64,000 nt of DNA, taken from Calamus simplicifolius. Its lineage: Eukaryota > Streptophyta > Magnoliopsida > Arecales > Arecaceae. The stretch covers positions 646,985 through 710,984 of the forward strand of contig UESW01004625.1 of the NCBI GenBank assembly GCA_900491605.1, given 5' to 3'. The notes beneath the pieces were generated by a model. The model saw nothing but the letters and a program-made list of their open reading frames with translations. It was not told the DNA's origin and did no database searches. Below are positions 11,721-22,689 of the stretch, piece after piece. Numbering within the stretch: the first letter of the stretch is position 1; each line of letters begins with the position of its first letter. A program made the position numbers and the translations under genes.

Positions 11721-11832
11721 AGTCAAATCTTGGAGGACACATGGAGGTATCTGATGATGACACATGGCAACTTAGAAGTCAAATCTTGGAGGACACATGG
11801 AGGTATCTGATGATGACACATGGCAAACTAAG
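11721..11832. repeat. 56-bp tandem duplication unique to the 5' LTR of B
   Basis: Two units (agtcaaatcttggagg...) are offset by 56 bases and almost identical. The 3' LTR has a single unit at the matching place (about 29080-29135), so the duplication happened after B inserted. Confidence 0.85.
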
Positions 11833-11967
11833 GAGGTGCCACATGGAAGCTTGTGCAACCAAATTTGTTAGGGATTGATTGTAATTAGTTAGCTATATCA
11901 TAACCAATCCTTAGATTGTTATAATCTTTTAGTTTTTTGGGCTGAAATTTCTGGAAGTCCTTTGGCC

Positions 11968-11975
11968 TATAAATA
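11968..11975 (+). promoter_or_regulatory. Putative TATA box of Gypsy B 5' LTR
   Basis: TATAAATA within GGCCTATAAATAGGCC. The same element recurs at 29272-29279 in the 3' LTR. It is a good match to plant core promoters and about 445 bases into the LTR. Confidence 0.7.
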
Positions 11976-12767
11976 GGCCAAGCTTTCCCTCTTGTAGAAA
12001 TGAAGTTTGAGAAATAAAATCAAGTTTATTTGATTTCTTTTGCCAAGTGCCTTGTTCATCTTTGAGTATAAAGAGGGTGAGATGCTCTTAGTTTGAGTTG
12101 AGGCTCGTGTTTCCCTAGTCTTAGATCTAGGTCACTCCTTGAGGGAGAGGGTAAGAGGCCCAATTTTCTACTCTAAACCATTCTACCAAGGTTCCATAAT
12201 AGTTTCAGGAAGAAGGATAATTGCTACCCAAGTCTCAGCAAAATTTTCAAATCCTTCCTTTCCTTGTTCGATTTTTTTATTTCCTTCAATTCCTTTGCCT
12301 CCACGGTCTTACTTATGATCACTTGCAGGTTTTCTTGAGGATGTTAGAGTTGAGGATGATGGCTCCACGTCAAGGATCAAGTGCCAAGGTGAGTTCTTAA
12401 GTAAGGAGTGTAGATCTTATCAACCAACCCTCAATTCTTTGAGTGTTGAGTGCATCCCTTCCACTTTAAGATCTTACTTCATTGTTCGAAAAAAAAAAAA
12501 ACCTCTTGGTCCTTTAGATCTGAAGTTTTAAAGGTGGCTTAACTTAGTTTGAAGGTTTCCATACCTTTAGATCCTAATCTTTTTATTTCTTTGAAAGAAG
12601 CTTGCACAAGGGTGTTTAGATTTCTGCTTCTGGTTTGATGTTCTTCATTTCTCCCATGCATGAATTCAGTCATAGCTTGGGCTCAAATGTTCAATAATGG
12701 TGGTAATCACTTAGAACACATCACCATCCCCTCATTCCACTAATTTTTTTTCATGCCCCATCAGCTT

Positions 12768-12779
12768 TGGTATCAGAGC
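12768..12779 (+). other. Primer binding site of Gypsy B (tRNA-iMet)
   Basis: TGGTATCAGAGC begins five bases after the LTR end and is complementary to initiator tRNA-Met. Confidence 0.9.
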
Positions 12780-14046
12780 TTAGGTCTCTAAGTTAAGCTT
12801 GTAAGTTGCTGAAATTTCTGTTCTAGTTTTAGTTCAAGATTTCCATGATTTTTTTTGTAATTTTTTAAGGGTTAAAAAATAAATAAAAATTCATTTTCTG
12901 TACTTTATGACTTTATGTTCTGAAATATAAAATTAAAAAAAAAATATTTTAGAGTTTTGGAATAAAAAAAATTCGAGTTCTTAGGTTGTTTTCTGGAAGA
13001 CTGTTTTGGTTCCCTCCATTAAATTTGATTTTTAAAAAAATAAATTTTTTTTTTAATTTTAGATCTGAGATATAGACTTCAAATTCTATTATTTTCCACT
13101 TAAAGTTTGAATTTAGAGGGGTTTTTTAATTTAAAATTTAAAATTTGAAATAGGTAGTAGAGAGTTTGTTAAGCTGCTAGAATCTTCTAGCAACTACTAT
13201 CATAACAACTTCCTCAACCAAATTAAAAAAAAATTGAATTCAAATTTCAAAATCTAGGATTTTTCCTCCGAGATCTAACTAATTCAATTTTCATTTTAAA
13301 TTTTTAAAAGTTTAAAACTTTAAATTTTAAATTTTCAAAACCGGGTTAGTTGAAGGTTAGTTAGAAGCTGCAAATTTTATTTAACCACTTTTACCTCCAA
13401 GAATGAAATTTTAATCTAAATTTTAAAATTTTAAAAAAAATTAGCTTCTGAAATCTAGACTTCAAGATTTGAATTTCTCAATTTAAGTTTGCATTTGCTG
13501 AATTTTAAATTAGATTAAATTTTACTTAATTGTACTAAGTCTAGTCGATTGTGCTAGTTAATTGCTGAAATTGTGTGCATCCATATATACATAAACCATC
13601 TTAAGGGCATTCAATATAACATAAGGGGAGGAGTTAATAACCTTTACTTAGCCCACAACAACCATCCTCATTATGCATTGACCTAAGCCTTAATTAAAAT
13701 CAAGTATGCACCTAAATTAAGGACACCAACAAGTCGGGTTCAAGTGCAAGAGGAGACAAAGCACTATTTGAGTTTGTAATTATTCTTAGAAACTGGTGTC
13801 TAAGACTAGAGGTCTAATGGCAAATGCCTTAAGTGGACTTGCGGTTCTTTAATTGGGTCCTTGCGAAAGCAAGGGGGGCCTCCCGCATTCCCACCTCTTA
13901 CCTGGCTAGTGACAAAGGTAATTGCATCCTTAACTAGTACCTAGTCAAGTCTTGTATTTTGAACTTCTAGGTTTAGGAGCCCTAGAAGCTAGGTTTGTAC
14001 TTCTTGTTTTATAGGTCAAAAGTTCTATCTTTCTTGGTTTGTACCT
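12780..14046 (+). other. Untranslated leader of Gypsy B
   Basis: About 1.27 kb of strongly AT-rich DNA with poly-A/T runs and no ORF. It lies between the primer site and the gag start and is normal leader sequence for this kind of element. Confidence 0.7.
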
Positions 14047-15250
14047 ATGGATCCTAATCTTGAACTATTTATGAGTACCCTGACTGAAAAGTTAGACACT
14101 GTAACTGAGCAATTAGGGCAAATCAACAAGGAATTAGGTCAAGTAAAATATAGAGTTGAGACCCTTGAAGAGCCTCAAAGGATCCCCATCGAACCTGAAT
14201 CATCTAGGTCAATTCCTCGAGATCCAAGAGCCCAATATCATGTGCACATCCCTGAATACAATCCAAGGAGACTTGATCCTGATTTCATGGAAGAAGCCCG
14301 TCGAGTCCATCAGCCTAACTTTACTTCTGATCGTATCCCTAAGCAACCTCACCAGGATTACTTAGATCAAGATGAAAGAGCCATGAGGAACATTCGATTA
14401 GAGGCTCCTATCTTTGATGGAAGCCTAGACCCTAAAGCTTATGTTGATTGGGAGAGAGAAATGGATCAATATTTTGAATGGAATGAGATGACCGAGGAGA
14501 GAAAGTATAAGTTTGCCAAACTGAGGTTAGTCCGCCAGGCTAGGTTATACTGGGAGAATATCGGGTGAATGCTTAGGCAAAGAAGAGACATGCCCATAAC
14601 CACTTGGAGAGCTATGAAAATCAAGCTTAGGGAAAAGTATGTCCCTATGTCCTATCACCAAAGACTATTAGATTAGTAGTAAAGATTATACCCGGGCAAT
14701 AAGACTGTGTCTGAATATATTACCAAGTTTGATGAGTTTGCGATGAGGTGTAAAATTGATGAATCATAAGCTATAACATTGTCTAGGTTTAGAGCCGGTT
14801 TGTGTGAAGAAATTCAAAAGGAATTATTTCTAAGAGAAATCACTGACCTAGACCAAGCCTATCAAATAGCCAGAGATTGTGAAATGTTTCAAAGGGGACC
14901 GATAGTCAGAAGACATGAACTAAGTAAGATTAGCACCCCTACTCAGAAACCAGGGTTCAACCAAATGCAACCAAATCACCCCACTCCTACTATCCCATCC
15001 AGTCAAACGAGTGACAAGGATAAGGCCCTTGTAGTTCAAAAGAGTAACAACCCGAATGTCCATTGTTTTAAATGTAACAGGAAGGGACATTATGCCAACC
15101 AATGCCCTGCCCGTTCTCTACACATAAGAGAACTAGTGAAGAGGATCCTAAAGATACTAAAGAGTTTGAAAAAGAGGTATATGAGGCTGAATCCAATCTG
15201 ATCAATGAATATGATGAAGAGGAAGAAGAGATTGATTATGATGAGAATTT
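14047..15250 (+). pseudogene. Gypsy B gag (broken)
   Basis: The start MDPNLELFMSTL at 14047 opens a 173-aa ORF with an N-terminal coiled coil (residues about 8-45). A capsid block follows (DPKAYVDWEREMDQYFEWNE), matching the Retrotrans_gag family. A TGA stops it at 14566. The rest continues in other frames: ORF 14779-15201 holds the CCHC knuckle CFKCNRKGHYANQC near 15064-15107. There are further stops at about 14674 and 14767. Confidence 0.82.
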
Positions 15251-16228
15251 GGGTGTTGTTAGAATTTTGACCCAAACAAAGGAAAAGGAGGATTGGAGAA
15301 GAACTAATATACTCCAAACATTTGTTAAGATAGGGGAGAAGGTTTATAAAATCATTATAGACAATGGGAGTTGTGTGAATGCTATTTCCACTAAAGCCAT
15401 TAAGAATTTAAGCTTGACCCCTGTTCTCCATCCCAATCCATACAAAGTTTCTTGGATAGATTCAACATCCATTCCCATTAAATCCAGATGTCAAGTTTCC
15501 ATTCAAATCCAATCCTATCATGAACAAGTCTGGTGCGATGTACTACCCATGGGAGTAAGTAGCATCATTTTGGGTAGACCTTGGTTGTATGATCATGATG
15601 CAACTTTATATGGTCAATCCAATTCTTGTGCTTTCAACCATCTAGGGAAAAAGCTTATCATTAACTCGACCCCACCTAAGGACAATATCAAGAAAGGGTC
15701 TAGTGATTTGAAAGAGAAGAAACAAGATCTGAATTTGATTAGTGTCAAGGAAATAGAGAAAGAAATCAATGAAGGATCACCTATGTGGATTTTGGCACTT
15801 AAAGAAAGTCGTAATGAAGATCCTAAGGAACCACCTCAAGAAGTCACAAAGATCTTAGAAGACTTTAGGGATGTATTCCCAAAAAATTTACCCAATCACC
15901 TGCCCCCACTTAGGGATATTCAACATACAATTGATCTAGTCCCAGGAGCCACCTTGCCTAACCTACCTCACTATAGAATGAATCCTACTGAGCACGCTGA
16001 GCTACAAAGACAAGTTGGAGATCTCCTCCAGAAAAAGTTTATTAGGGAGAGTTTAAGTCCTTGTGCAGTACCTGCCCTACTGACCCCGAAGAAGGATGGC
16101 ACTTGGAGAATGTGCATCGATAGTCATGCCATCAACAAAATTATGGTCAAGTATCAATTTCCTATCCCTCGCCTTGATGATATGCTTGACATGATGACCG
16201 GAGCCACTATATTTTCCAAGATTGATCT
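15102..16228 (+). pseudogene. Gypsy B protease and N-terminal half of RT (split by C)
   Basis: A long frame reads a retropepsin block with IIDNGSCVNAIS (near 15353-15390) and the flap/LGRPW segment (near 15570-15590). The RT fingers follow (ALLTPKKDGTWRMCIDSHAI, near 16075-16130), ending at FSKIDL. The active-site motif is D-N-G where D-S/T-G is usual. Element C interrupts at 16229, so the frame then runs into its LTR. RT resumes at 26379 with KSSYHQVRIKPGDEW. The two halves meet exactly at the gatct target duplication. Confidence 0.88.
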
Positions 16229-17649
16229 TGATGACGCCAAGTCACCACCCTCAAACGTCGGGGAAGACGGACGTCCTTCTCCTCGAAGTCCTACAAGAAA
16301 AGTCCCCGGAGACCGGTGGCGCGATGGGGACCCTCCGACGATCAAGTTAGTCACTTGGGCTCAGACAGAGAACCGCTCCAGCCAAGAAGAGCTGAGGTGG
16401 TTAGGGTTTTTGCTGGGAGGAAGAAAGCTCAGAAAAACCAGAGTTCAGATCCCACTTACAGCGTGAGCACATGCCTTTATACCTGTCCGAATACCCTAGC
16501 TGGCAGCTCTGGAAGATCACCATCGTATCATCGCTGCGTGTCCGGTAGCTGTGAAGGCGTTCAGTGCATGCCGTCGGTTGATATGACCGGGCACCATTGC
16601 CAGCGGTAGCGAATCGTACGCCGTAGCGAGGCATGGTGATGCACAGGGACATGCAACGCGCCAAACACCGTTATGAGGCATGGCCCTCCGTAACGGAACG
16701 CAATCACGGGAGTACTGAATCATACGCTGTGGCGAGGCATGGCCATGCACAGGGGCATGCAACGTGCCAAACACCGTTATAAGGCATGGCCCTCTGTAAC
16801 GGGGCACAATCACGGGAGTACCGAATCGTACGCCATGGCGAGGCGTGGCCATGCGCTGACAATCATGTGTGAGCACCGTGCAACCCGGTAGTTGTCGTTT
16901 TCCTTGGCAGTTGAGTTGCATGCTGATCGCTGATGACTTCCCACCCTGGAGCCGGAGGGGGTCCCAGGGGTAGGAGAACGCTGGCGCACCCCGAGGTCGG
17001 TGAGGGTCACGGGGATAAGGAAATGCCAGTACACCCCGACCCCGAGAGGGTCCCGGAGTCAAGGACTGATGGCCCCATCCAGCGACCCCGAGGGGGTCCC
17101 GGGGGTGGGGGAATGCTGATGCGCCCTGACCCCGAGAGGGTCCTGGGGTCAAGGACTGATGGCTCCACCCAGCGACCCCGAGGGGGCCCCGGGGGTGGGG
17201 GAATGCTGATGCGCCCCGACCCCGAGAGGGTCCCAGGGTCAAGGACTGATGGCTCCACCCAGCAACCCCGAGGGGGCCCCAGGGGTGGGGGAATGCTGAT
17301 GCGCCCCGACCCCGAGAGGGTCCCGGGGTCAAGGACTGATGGCCCCACCCAGCGACCCCGAGGGGGCCCCGGGGGTGGGGGAGTGCTGATGCGCCCCGAC
17401 CCCGAGAGGGTCCCGGGGTCAAGGACTGATGGCTCCACCCAGCGACCCCGAGGGGGCCCCGGGGGTGGGGGAATGCTGATGCGCCCCGACCCCGAGAGGG
17501 TCACGGGGTCAAGGACTGATGGCCCCACCCAGCGACCCCGAGGGGGCCCCGGGGGTGGGGGAATGCTGATTCGCCCCGACCCCGAGAGGGTCCCGGGGTC
17601 AATAGCCGTCATTACCGTCTACTTTGACGACGTGGGATGAGTCATATCA
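16229..17649 (-). repeat. 3' LTR of Gypsy C
   Basis: The plus strand runs TGATGACGCC...TCATATCA, 1421 bases against 1420 in the other LTR. It contains a 90-bp tandem repeat block. Long ORFs here in several frames on both strands come from that repeat and are not genes. Confidence 0.93.
17041..17600. repeat. 90-bp GC-rich minisatellite in the 3' LTR of C
   Basis: The segment CCCGAGAGGG recurs at 17041, 17131, 17221, 17311, 17401, 17491 and 17581, exactly 90 bases apart. Units differ by a few substitutions. The block is very G-rich on the plus strand (GGGGGTGGGGGAATG) and has G-quadruplex potential. Confidence 0.95.
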
Positions 17650-17665
17650 GATGCCCCCTCGCCCC
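17650..17665 (-). other. Polypurine tract of Gypsy C
   Basis: On the minus strand GGGGCGAGGGGGCATC abuts the 3' LTR, the position and composition expected of the plus-strand primer. Confidence 0.75.
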
Positions 17666-17712
17666 TGAGGCGAAGCGGGTCCCACCGCTGAGGCTCAAGG
17701 GGCGTACTCCAC

Positions 17713-18117
17713 GTGGCTGATCCCCGTCCTTGTCTTTTATGCGGACAGTGCGGGGAATGTAAGGAGGCGGCCTTTCGTACACTACCTGCCGTGATCGCCC
17801 TCAAAAGAGCGGCGAGGGAAGAGACCTGCCGGTGTGAGGAAGAGGTAAGCCGCGCTCGGGAGGCTAAAAGGATCGCGATGGAAGCCCTTGCCGCAGAGAA
17901 AACCCGAGCTGCTGGGCTCATAGAGGAATACAAGGCTTCCGGGCGCTTCGCAGACGACTTGGCCGAAGCTTCGGCAGCGGTATTTCTTGATGGGTTCCAG
18001 CATGGCAAAGAGAAGGTGGCCAGAGACCTGAACTTCCCCCGGGCCTTGGAGGTTGAATTGGAGCGGTTATCTGACTTGGCCCCTTCCGACGATGAGCCCG
18101 CGCCGGCAGAGCCGTGA
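17713..18117 (+). CDS. Antisense ORF of a Tat-type element (unknown function)
   Basis: This 134-aa ORF is antisense to element C. It starts 64 bases from the 3' LTR and is read away from it. It begins MADPRPCLLCGQCGEC, a Cys cluster that may be incidental. A charged helical stretch rich in Ala, Arg and Glu follows (residues about 35-75, predicted coiled coil). The C-terminal block is AVFLDGFQHGKEKVARDL, and the tail is acidic and Pro-rich. Antisense extra ORFs in this position are known from Tat-lineage elements; their role is unknown. The protein is short for such ORFs, so the N-terminal part may have been lost or may be spliced. I do not assign a function. Confidence 0.6.
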   Translation: MADPRPCLLCGQCGECKEAAFRTLPAVIALKRAAREETCRCEEEVSRAREAKRIAMEALAAEKTRAAGLIEEYKASGRFADDLAEASAAVFLDGFQHGKEKVARDLNFPRALEVELERLSDLAPSDDEPAPAEP

Positions 18118-18532
18118 GCTCGCACTTGTGATTTTGCCTTTCTTTTTGTTTTTGTAAGCCCGACAGCGTCGGCATTTTGTAGTTTCTTTTAATTAATGAA
18201 AATACTCTTCAAAAAGCCTTCTGAATTGCTGCCGACTTCATCAACTGATATGTAGCCTTACTGCCCCATTAGTTCTGATAGTTTCGGGGGGTAACTTCCC
18301 ACCCGAGCCATTCCGCCCCAGCTGTTTAAACTCGAAAGTTAGAACTAGGGAGGGTAGAGCTCTCGGAGCAGAGATGCCACCGGTCGGAGGTTAGGTAGAT
18401 AGGCTCCTTGTGGCTATCTGCGCGATGCCCTGTCAAGTATCAGACCTTGTACAAAGTTGGTGTGTGACTTTGGATGCCTACGGGAATCGGCTTTTATCTA
18501 ACCAGCGAGTCTGTGCTGTCGGGTCTTGGTTA
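18118..18532. other. Spacer of element C, nothing recognised
   Basis: Non-coding DNA between the antisense ORF and the 99-bp repeat array. A T-rich segment just after the ORF stop (18125-18160) could serve as its 3' UTR. Confidence 0.5.
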
Positions 18533-19325
18533 TGAAAAGCCGGTGGTACACTGCTCTACCAGTGGTACACTGGGCTTTATGTCTGGCTAGTGCAGGGCTT
18601 TGAGTGCCGACGGGGTGCCGGGCTTTTGTTGTTGAGAGCCAGTGGTACACTGCTCTGCCAGTGGTACACTGGGCTTTATGCCTGGCTAGTGCAGGGCTTT
18701 GAGTGCCAACGGGGTGCCGGGCTTTTGTTGTTGAGAGCCAGTGGTACACTGCTCTGCCAGTGGTACACTGGGCTTTATGCCTGGCTAGTGCAGGGCTTTG
18801 AGTGCCGACGGGGTGCCGGGCTTTTGTTGTTGAGAGCCAGTGGTACACTGCTCTGCCAGTGGTACACTGGGCTTTATGCCTGGCTGGTGCAGGGCTTTGA
18901 GTGCCGATGGGGTGCCGGGCTTTTGTTGTTGAGAGCCAGTGGTACACTGCTCTGCCAGTGGTACACTGGGCTTTATGCCTGGCTGGTGCAGGGCTTTGAG
19001 TGCCGATGGGGTGCCGGGCTTTTGTTGTTGAGAGCCAGTGGTACACTGCTCTGCCAGTGGTACACTGGGCTTTATGCCTGGCTAGTGCAGGGCTTTGAGT
19101 GCCGACGGGGTGCCGGGCTTTTGTTGTTGAGAGCCAGTGGTACACTGCTCTGCCAGTGGTACACTGGGCTTTATGCCTGGCTAGTGCAGGGCTTTGAGTG
19201 CCGACGGGGTGCCGGGCTTTTGTTGTTGAGAGCCAGTGGTACACTGCTCTGCCAGTGGTACACTGGGCTTTATGCCTGGCTAGTGCAGGGCTTTGAGTGC
19301 CGACGGGGTGCTGGGCTTTTCTGTG
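18533..19325. repeat. 99-bp minisatellite (8 copies) in element C
   Basis: The segment GCAGGGCTTTGAGTGCC recurs every 99 bases from 18592. Each unit contains the sub-repeat GCCAGTGGTACACTG twice. Because 99 is a multiple of three and units are nearly identical, both strands show open frames (250 and 303 codons) that repeat a 33-residue block. The units are near-perfect, which indicates recent expansion. Confidence 0.95.
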
Positions 19326-19424
19326 AAGATTTAAGTAGCTAAAACCGACTCTTGTTAATATTGAACAAGGGGCGAAAACCCAAATGAATACAGGGATAAT
19401 ATTTAACATGAAAAGAGGGATACA

Positions 19425-20640
19425 TTACTGATAATACCGACGGAGGTTATCCGCATTCCACGTCCTAGGGAGTGGTGTCCCATCAAGTTCTTCAATTTTA
19501 TAAGCTCCGTGGCGGAGCGTCTCGGTGATCCGGTAAGGCCCCTCCCAGTTTGGGGCTAACTTGCCTCCCTCAGCTGGCTTCGAGACCTCGGCCCGTCGAA
19601 GGACCAGGTCTCCCGGCAGGAACGTCCGGGGCGCACGCGAGCGTTGTAGTATTTCGCGGCCCGTTGTCGGTAGGCTGCCATTCGAAGCCGCGCCCGATCT
19701 CGCACCTCCTCCACTAGGTCGAGGTTGGCTCGCAGTTGGTCAGGGTTACCTTCCTCGCTATAGGCTTCCACCCGGGGGCTGGGCGCACCGATCTCCACAG
19801 GATAACAGCTTCAGAGCCAAAGACTAAGCTGAATGGCGTTTCACCCAGTGGGGGCTCGCGGCGTTGTATGATAGGCCCATAGCACGTTGGGGAGCTCCTC
19901 CACCCATCGCCCCTTGCAGCCATCTAATCGAGATCTCAGCCCCTGGAGAATGATCCGGTTAGTCACTTCAGCTGCCCCGTTGGTTTGAGGATGCCCGACG
20001 GAAGTGAACCTCTGACAGATACCCAGCTCGGAGCAGAACTCCCGGAAAGGCGCATTGTCAAACTGCCGGCCATTATCAGTGACTAGTGTGCGCGGCAGTC
20101 CGAACCGACATATGATTGACTTCCAGAAGAAAGATCTCACTTTGCTTTCGGTAATCTTGGCCAGAGCCTCGGCTTCAACCCACTTGGTGAAGTGATCCAC
20201 CGCCACCAAGAGGAACTTCCGCTGCCCGGAGGCCGGGGGAAATGGCCATAAGATATCCATGCCCCACTGGGCGAAGGGCCAAGGTGCTACCAAGGGGGTC
20301 AGGTGAGACGTCGGCTGTCGCTGGATATTGGCGTGACGCTGGCAGCTATCACATTTCTTGACAAGCTCGGCCGCATCTTCCTTCATCGTCAACCAAAAGT
20401 ACCCTTGGCGCAGGGCCTTGTAGGCTAGGGCTCTGCCCCCCAGTGACTCCCGCATACACCTTCGTGGATCTCCCTGAGGATGTAATCTGATTCAGCTTGG
20501 CCCCACACACCTGAGAACTGGGTATGAGAAGGATCTCCGATAAAGCTTCCCGTCCATCATCAAGAATCTCGGGGCCCTTCGCCTGAGCAGCTTGGCCTCA
20601 GCGGGGTTCTCCGGGAGAGTACCGTCGGTCAAGTACCGGA
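19425..20640 (-). pseudogene. Gypsy C integrase
   Basis: Integrase inserts the cDNA into the host chromosome. ORF 19841-20455 shows the zinc-binding CDSCQRH and the catalytic residues Asp in GMDI, Asp in VTDNGRQFD and Glu in NGAAEVTNR, so the D-D-E triad is complete. The C-terminal domain continues in another frame (ORF 19556-19798 and on to about 19425, KLAPNWEGPYRITETLRHGA), so at least one frameshift lies near 19800-19840. No chromodomain is seen, as expected for the Tat lineage. Confidence 0.85.
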
Positions 20641-21143
20641 TGTAGGTGTCCATCCAGGAGGACTCCTGCTCCACTGGCAATGCTTCATCCGCGCCTCAGT
20701 GCTTGGGACTTGTAGGTGTTCCACATATGTCCTTCCCAACGTCCCGTCGACCGAAGTGGCCAAGCGGGACAACGCGTCAGCCCTGGCATTCTCCGCTCTG
20801 GGGATATAGCTGATGCGGAAGTAAGAAAAACGAGACGCTTGGGACCGCACCTTGCTCAAGTAGCGGGACATGGTTGGGTCCCTAGCCTCGTACTCCCCGG
20901 CGATTTGTCCAGAAATGAGTTGAGAGTCCGTGAAGGCCCTCAAGCGCCCCGCGGCCAGCTCCTCAGCTAATCTCATCCCCGCCAGCAAGGCTTCGTACTC
21001 CGCTTGATTATTAGTTGCTCGGGAACTGGAATCTGAGAGCGTACTCCACTACGTCTCCCTCCGGGCTTGCGAGAATAAGCCCAGCTCCGCTCCCTTGAGA
21101 GTTTGCCGCTCCATCCACATGCAGGATCCAGTCCTCCGCTCCC
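20629..21143 (-). pseudogene. Second (plant/archaeal-type) RNase H of Gypsy C
   Basis: Downstream of the usual RNase H lies a second RNase H fold. It has DWILHVDGAANSQGSGAGL near 21085-21140 (first catalytic Asp), then NNQAEYEALLAGMRLAEEL with the catalytic Glu, then AFTDSQLISGQIAGEY. One frame break occurs near 21020-21030. A duplicated RNase H is the known signature of Tat-lineage elements. Confidence 0.85.
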
Positions 21144-22683
21144 TCAGATGAGGGAGAGTCCACACGCTCCTCCGGTGCGCCTCCTCCATGTCCTTCTCGT
21201 CCAGGAGCACTCGACCAGGAAATCCGCCAACACTTGGGACTTCATGGCTGACCTTGGCCGGATGGACAGGTCGAACTCACTTAGCTTAATGGCCCACTTG
21301 GCCAAATGGCCGGAGGTGTCGGGGCGAGACAATATAGCTCGTAGGGGCTGGTCCGTAAGCACCACGATGGGATGGGCTTGAAAGTAAGGCCGAAGGCGCT
21401 GAGTAGAGACCACCAAGGCGAAGATAATCTTCTCGGTTTTCGAATACCTGGTCTCAGCGTCATGGAGTACTTTGCTGGTATAATAGATCGGCTTCTGGGC
21501 TCCGTCAGCGTCCATGCGCACAAGTACGGAGCTAACAGCCTCGGGGGAAGCGGCCAGATATAAGAAGAGCTCTTCTCCATTTTCAGGCTTGGACAACAGC
21601 GGAGGAGTGGAGAGAAACTGCTTCAATTCTTCAAAGGAGCTCTGACACTCTTTCGTCCACTCGAAGCCGTTGATCTTGCGCAGCGCCTTGAAGAAGGGCA
21701 GGCACCTCTCCGCCGACCTTGACATGAAACGACTCAAGGCCGCCACCCTCCCCGTCAGGCGTTGCACCTCCTTCTTGCTGGCTGGAGGCCGCATCTCCAG
21801 GATAGCTCTAATCTTGTCAGGGTTGGCTTCGATCCCTCGCTGGGTCACCATGAAACCCAGGAACTTGCTGGCTGCTACTCCAAAGGCGCATTTGTGGGGG
21901 TTGAGCTTCATCCGGTACCGGCGCAGATTGTTGAAAGTCTCCTCGAGATCAGCTACATGGTCTTCCGTGCTAGTACTCTTGGTCAGCATGTCATCCACAT
22001 ACACCTCCATGTTGCGCCCCAGCTGATCCTCAAGACCTTGTTCATTAATCTTTGATAAGTGGCGCCGGCATTTTTCAATCCAAAGGGCATCACCCGGTAA
22101 CAGTAGATCCCTTTCTCCGTGACAAATGAGGTTGCTTCTTCATCAGCTGGGCTCATCTTGATTTGGTTATAGCCCGAGAACGCATCCATGAAACTGAGCG
22201 TCTCGTGCCCGGAGGTGGCGTCTACCAGCTGGTCGATTCGGGCAGCGGGAAGCTGTCTTTGGGACACGCCTTATTGAGGTCGGTGAAATCCACGCACATT
22301 CTCCAGCTTCCACTGGCCTTGCGAACCATCACGACGTTCGCCAACCAGTCGGGGTAGCGCACCTCGCGGATGTGACCAGCCGCCAGCAGCTTCCGCACCT
22401 CCTCGTCAACAGCCTTCTGCCGGTCCGGGGCAAAACTCCTTTTCTTCTGTCTGACGGGCCGGCACTCCGGTCGAATATTGAGCTGTGTGCAATCACCTCC
22501 TCTGGGATTCCAGGGCATGTCGGACGCAGACCACGCGAAGACGTCGGCATTGGCCCGCAGAAAGGTAAGGAGCCGGTCACGAGCCTCCTCCGGAAGTAAG
22601 GCTCCAACTCGAACCGTCTGCACGGGGTCCTCCCCGAGGGGGAAAGTGAGCAGCCGCTCGGCCGGTTCCCCCCTCCTCTCCAA
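21144..22683 (-). pseudogene. Gypsy C reverse transcriptase and RNase H
   Basis: The RT fingers read SGSWRMCVDFTDLNKACPKD (ORF 22222-22683). The palm continues as MDAFSGYNQIKMSPADEEA (ORF 21983-22267). The catalytic box MEVYVDDMLTKS opens ORF 21144-22010, which carries RT thumb, connection and the first RNase H (PIYYTSKVLHDAETRYSKTE). Frames change near 22240 and again near 22000, each by one base. YVDD is intact. Length and order are normal for Tat pol. Confidence 0.9.
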
Positions 22684-22689
22684 GTCTCG

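Larger units (their letters stand above)
11523..12763 (+). repeat. 5' LTR of Gypsy B
   Basis: From TGATGGAGACATC to CCCCATCA, 1241 bases. It is closely similar to the split 3' LTR, but this copy has an extra 56-bp tandem duplication (11721-11776 and 11777-11832). It holds a TATA box in GGCCTATAAATAGG. Confidence 0.92.

Noticed and set aside
16517..17640. Several long overlapping ORFs (up to 301 codons) on both strands in the C LTR
   Set aside because: They are produced by the 90-bp repeat, whose length is a multiple of three and which lacks stops. The same block exists in the other LTR at 25552-26204, and the reading frames show only Gly/Pro/Arg repeats.
18592..19325. CRISPR-like regular repeats
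   Set aside because: The units are contiguous 99-bp tandem copies with no unique spacers, and this is plant nuclear DNA.
18498..19409. ORFs of 303 and 250 codons on opposite strands
   Set aside because: Both are translations of the 99-bp minisatellite. The repeated 33-residue block resembles no domain and is equally open on both strands.
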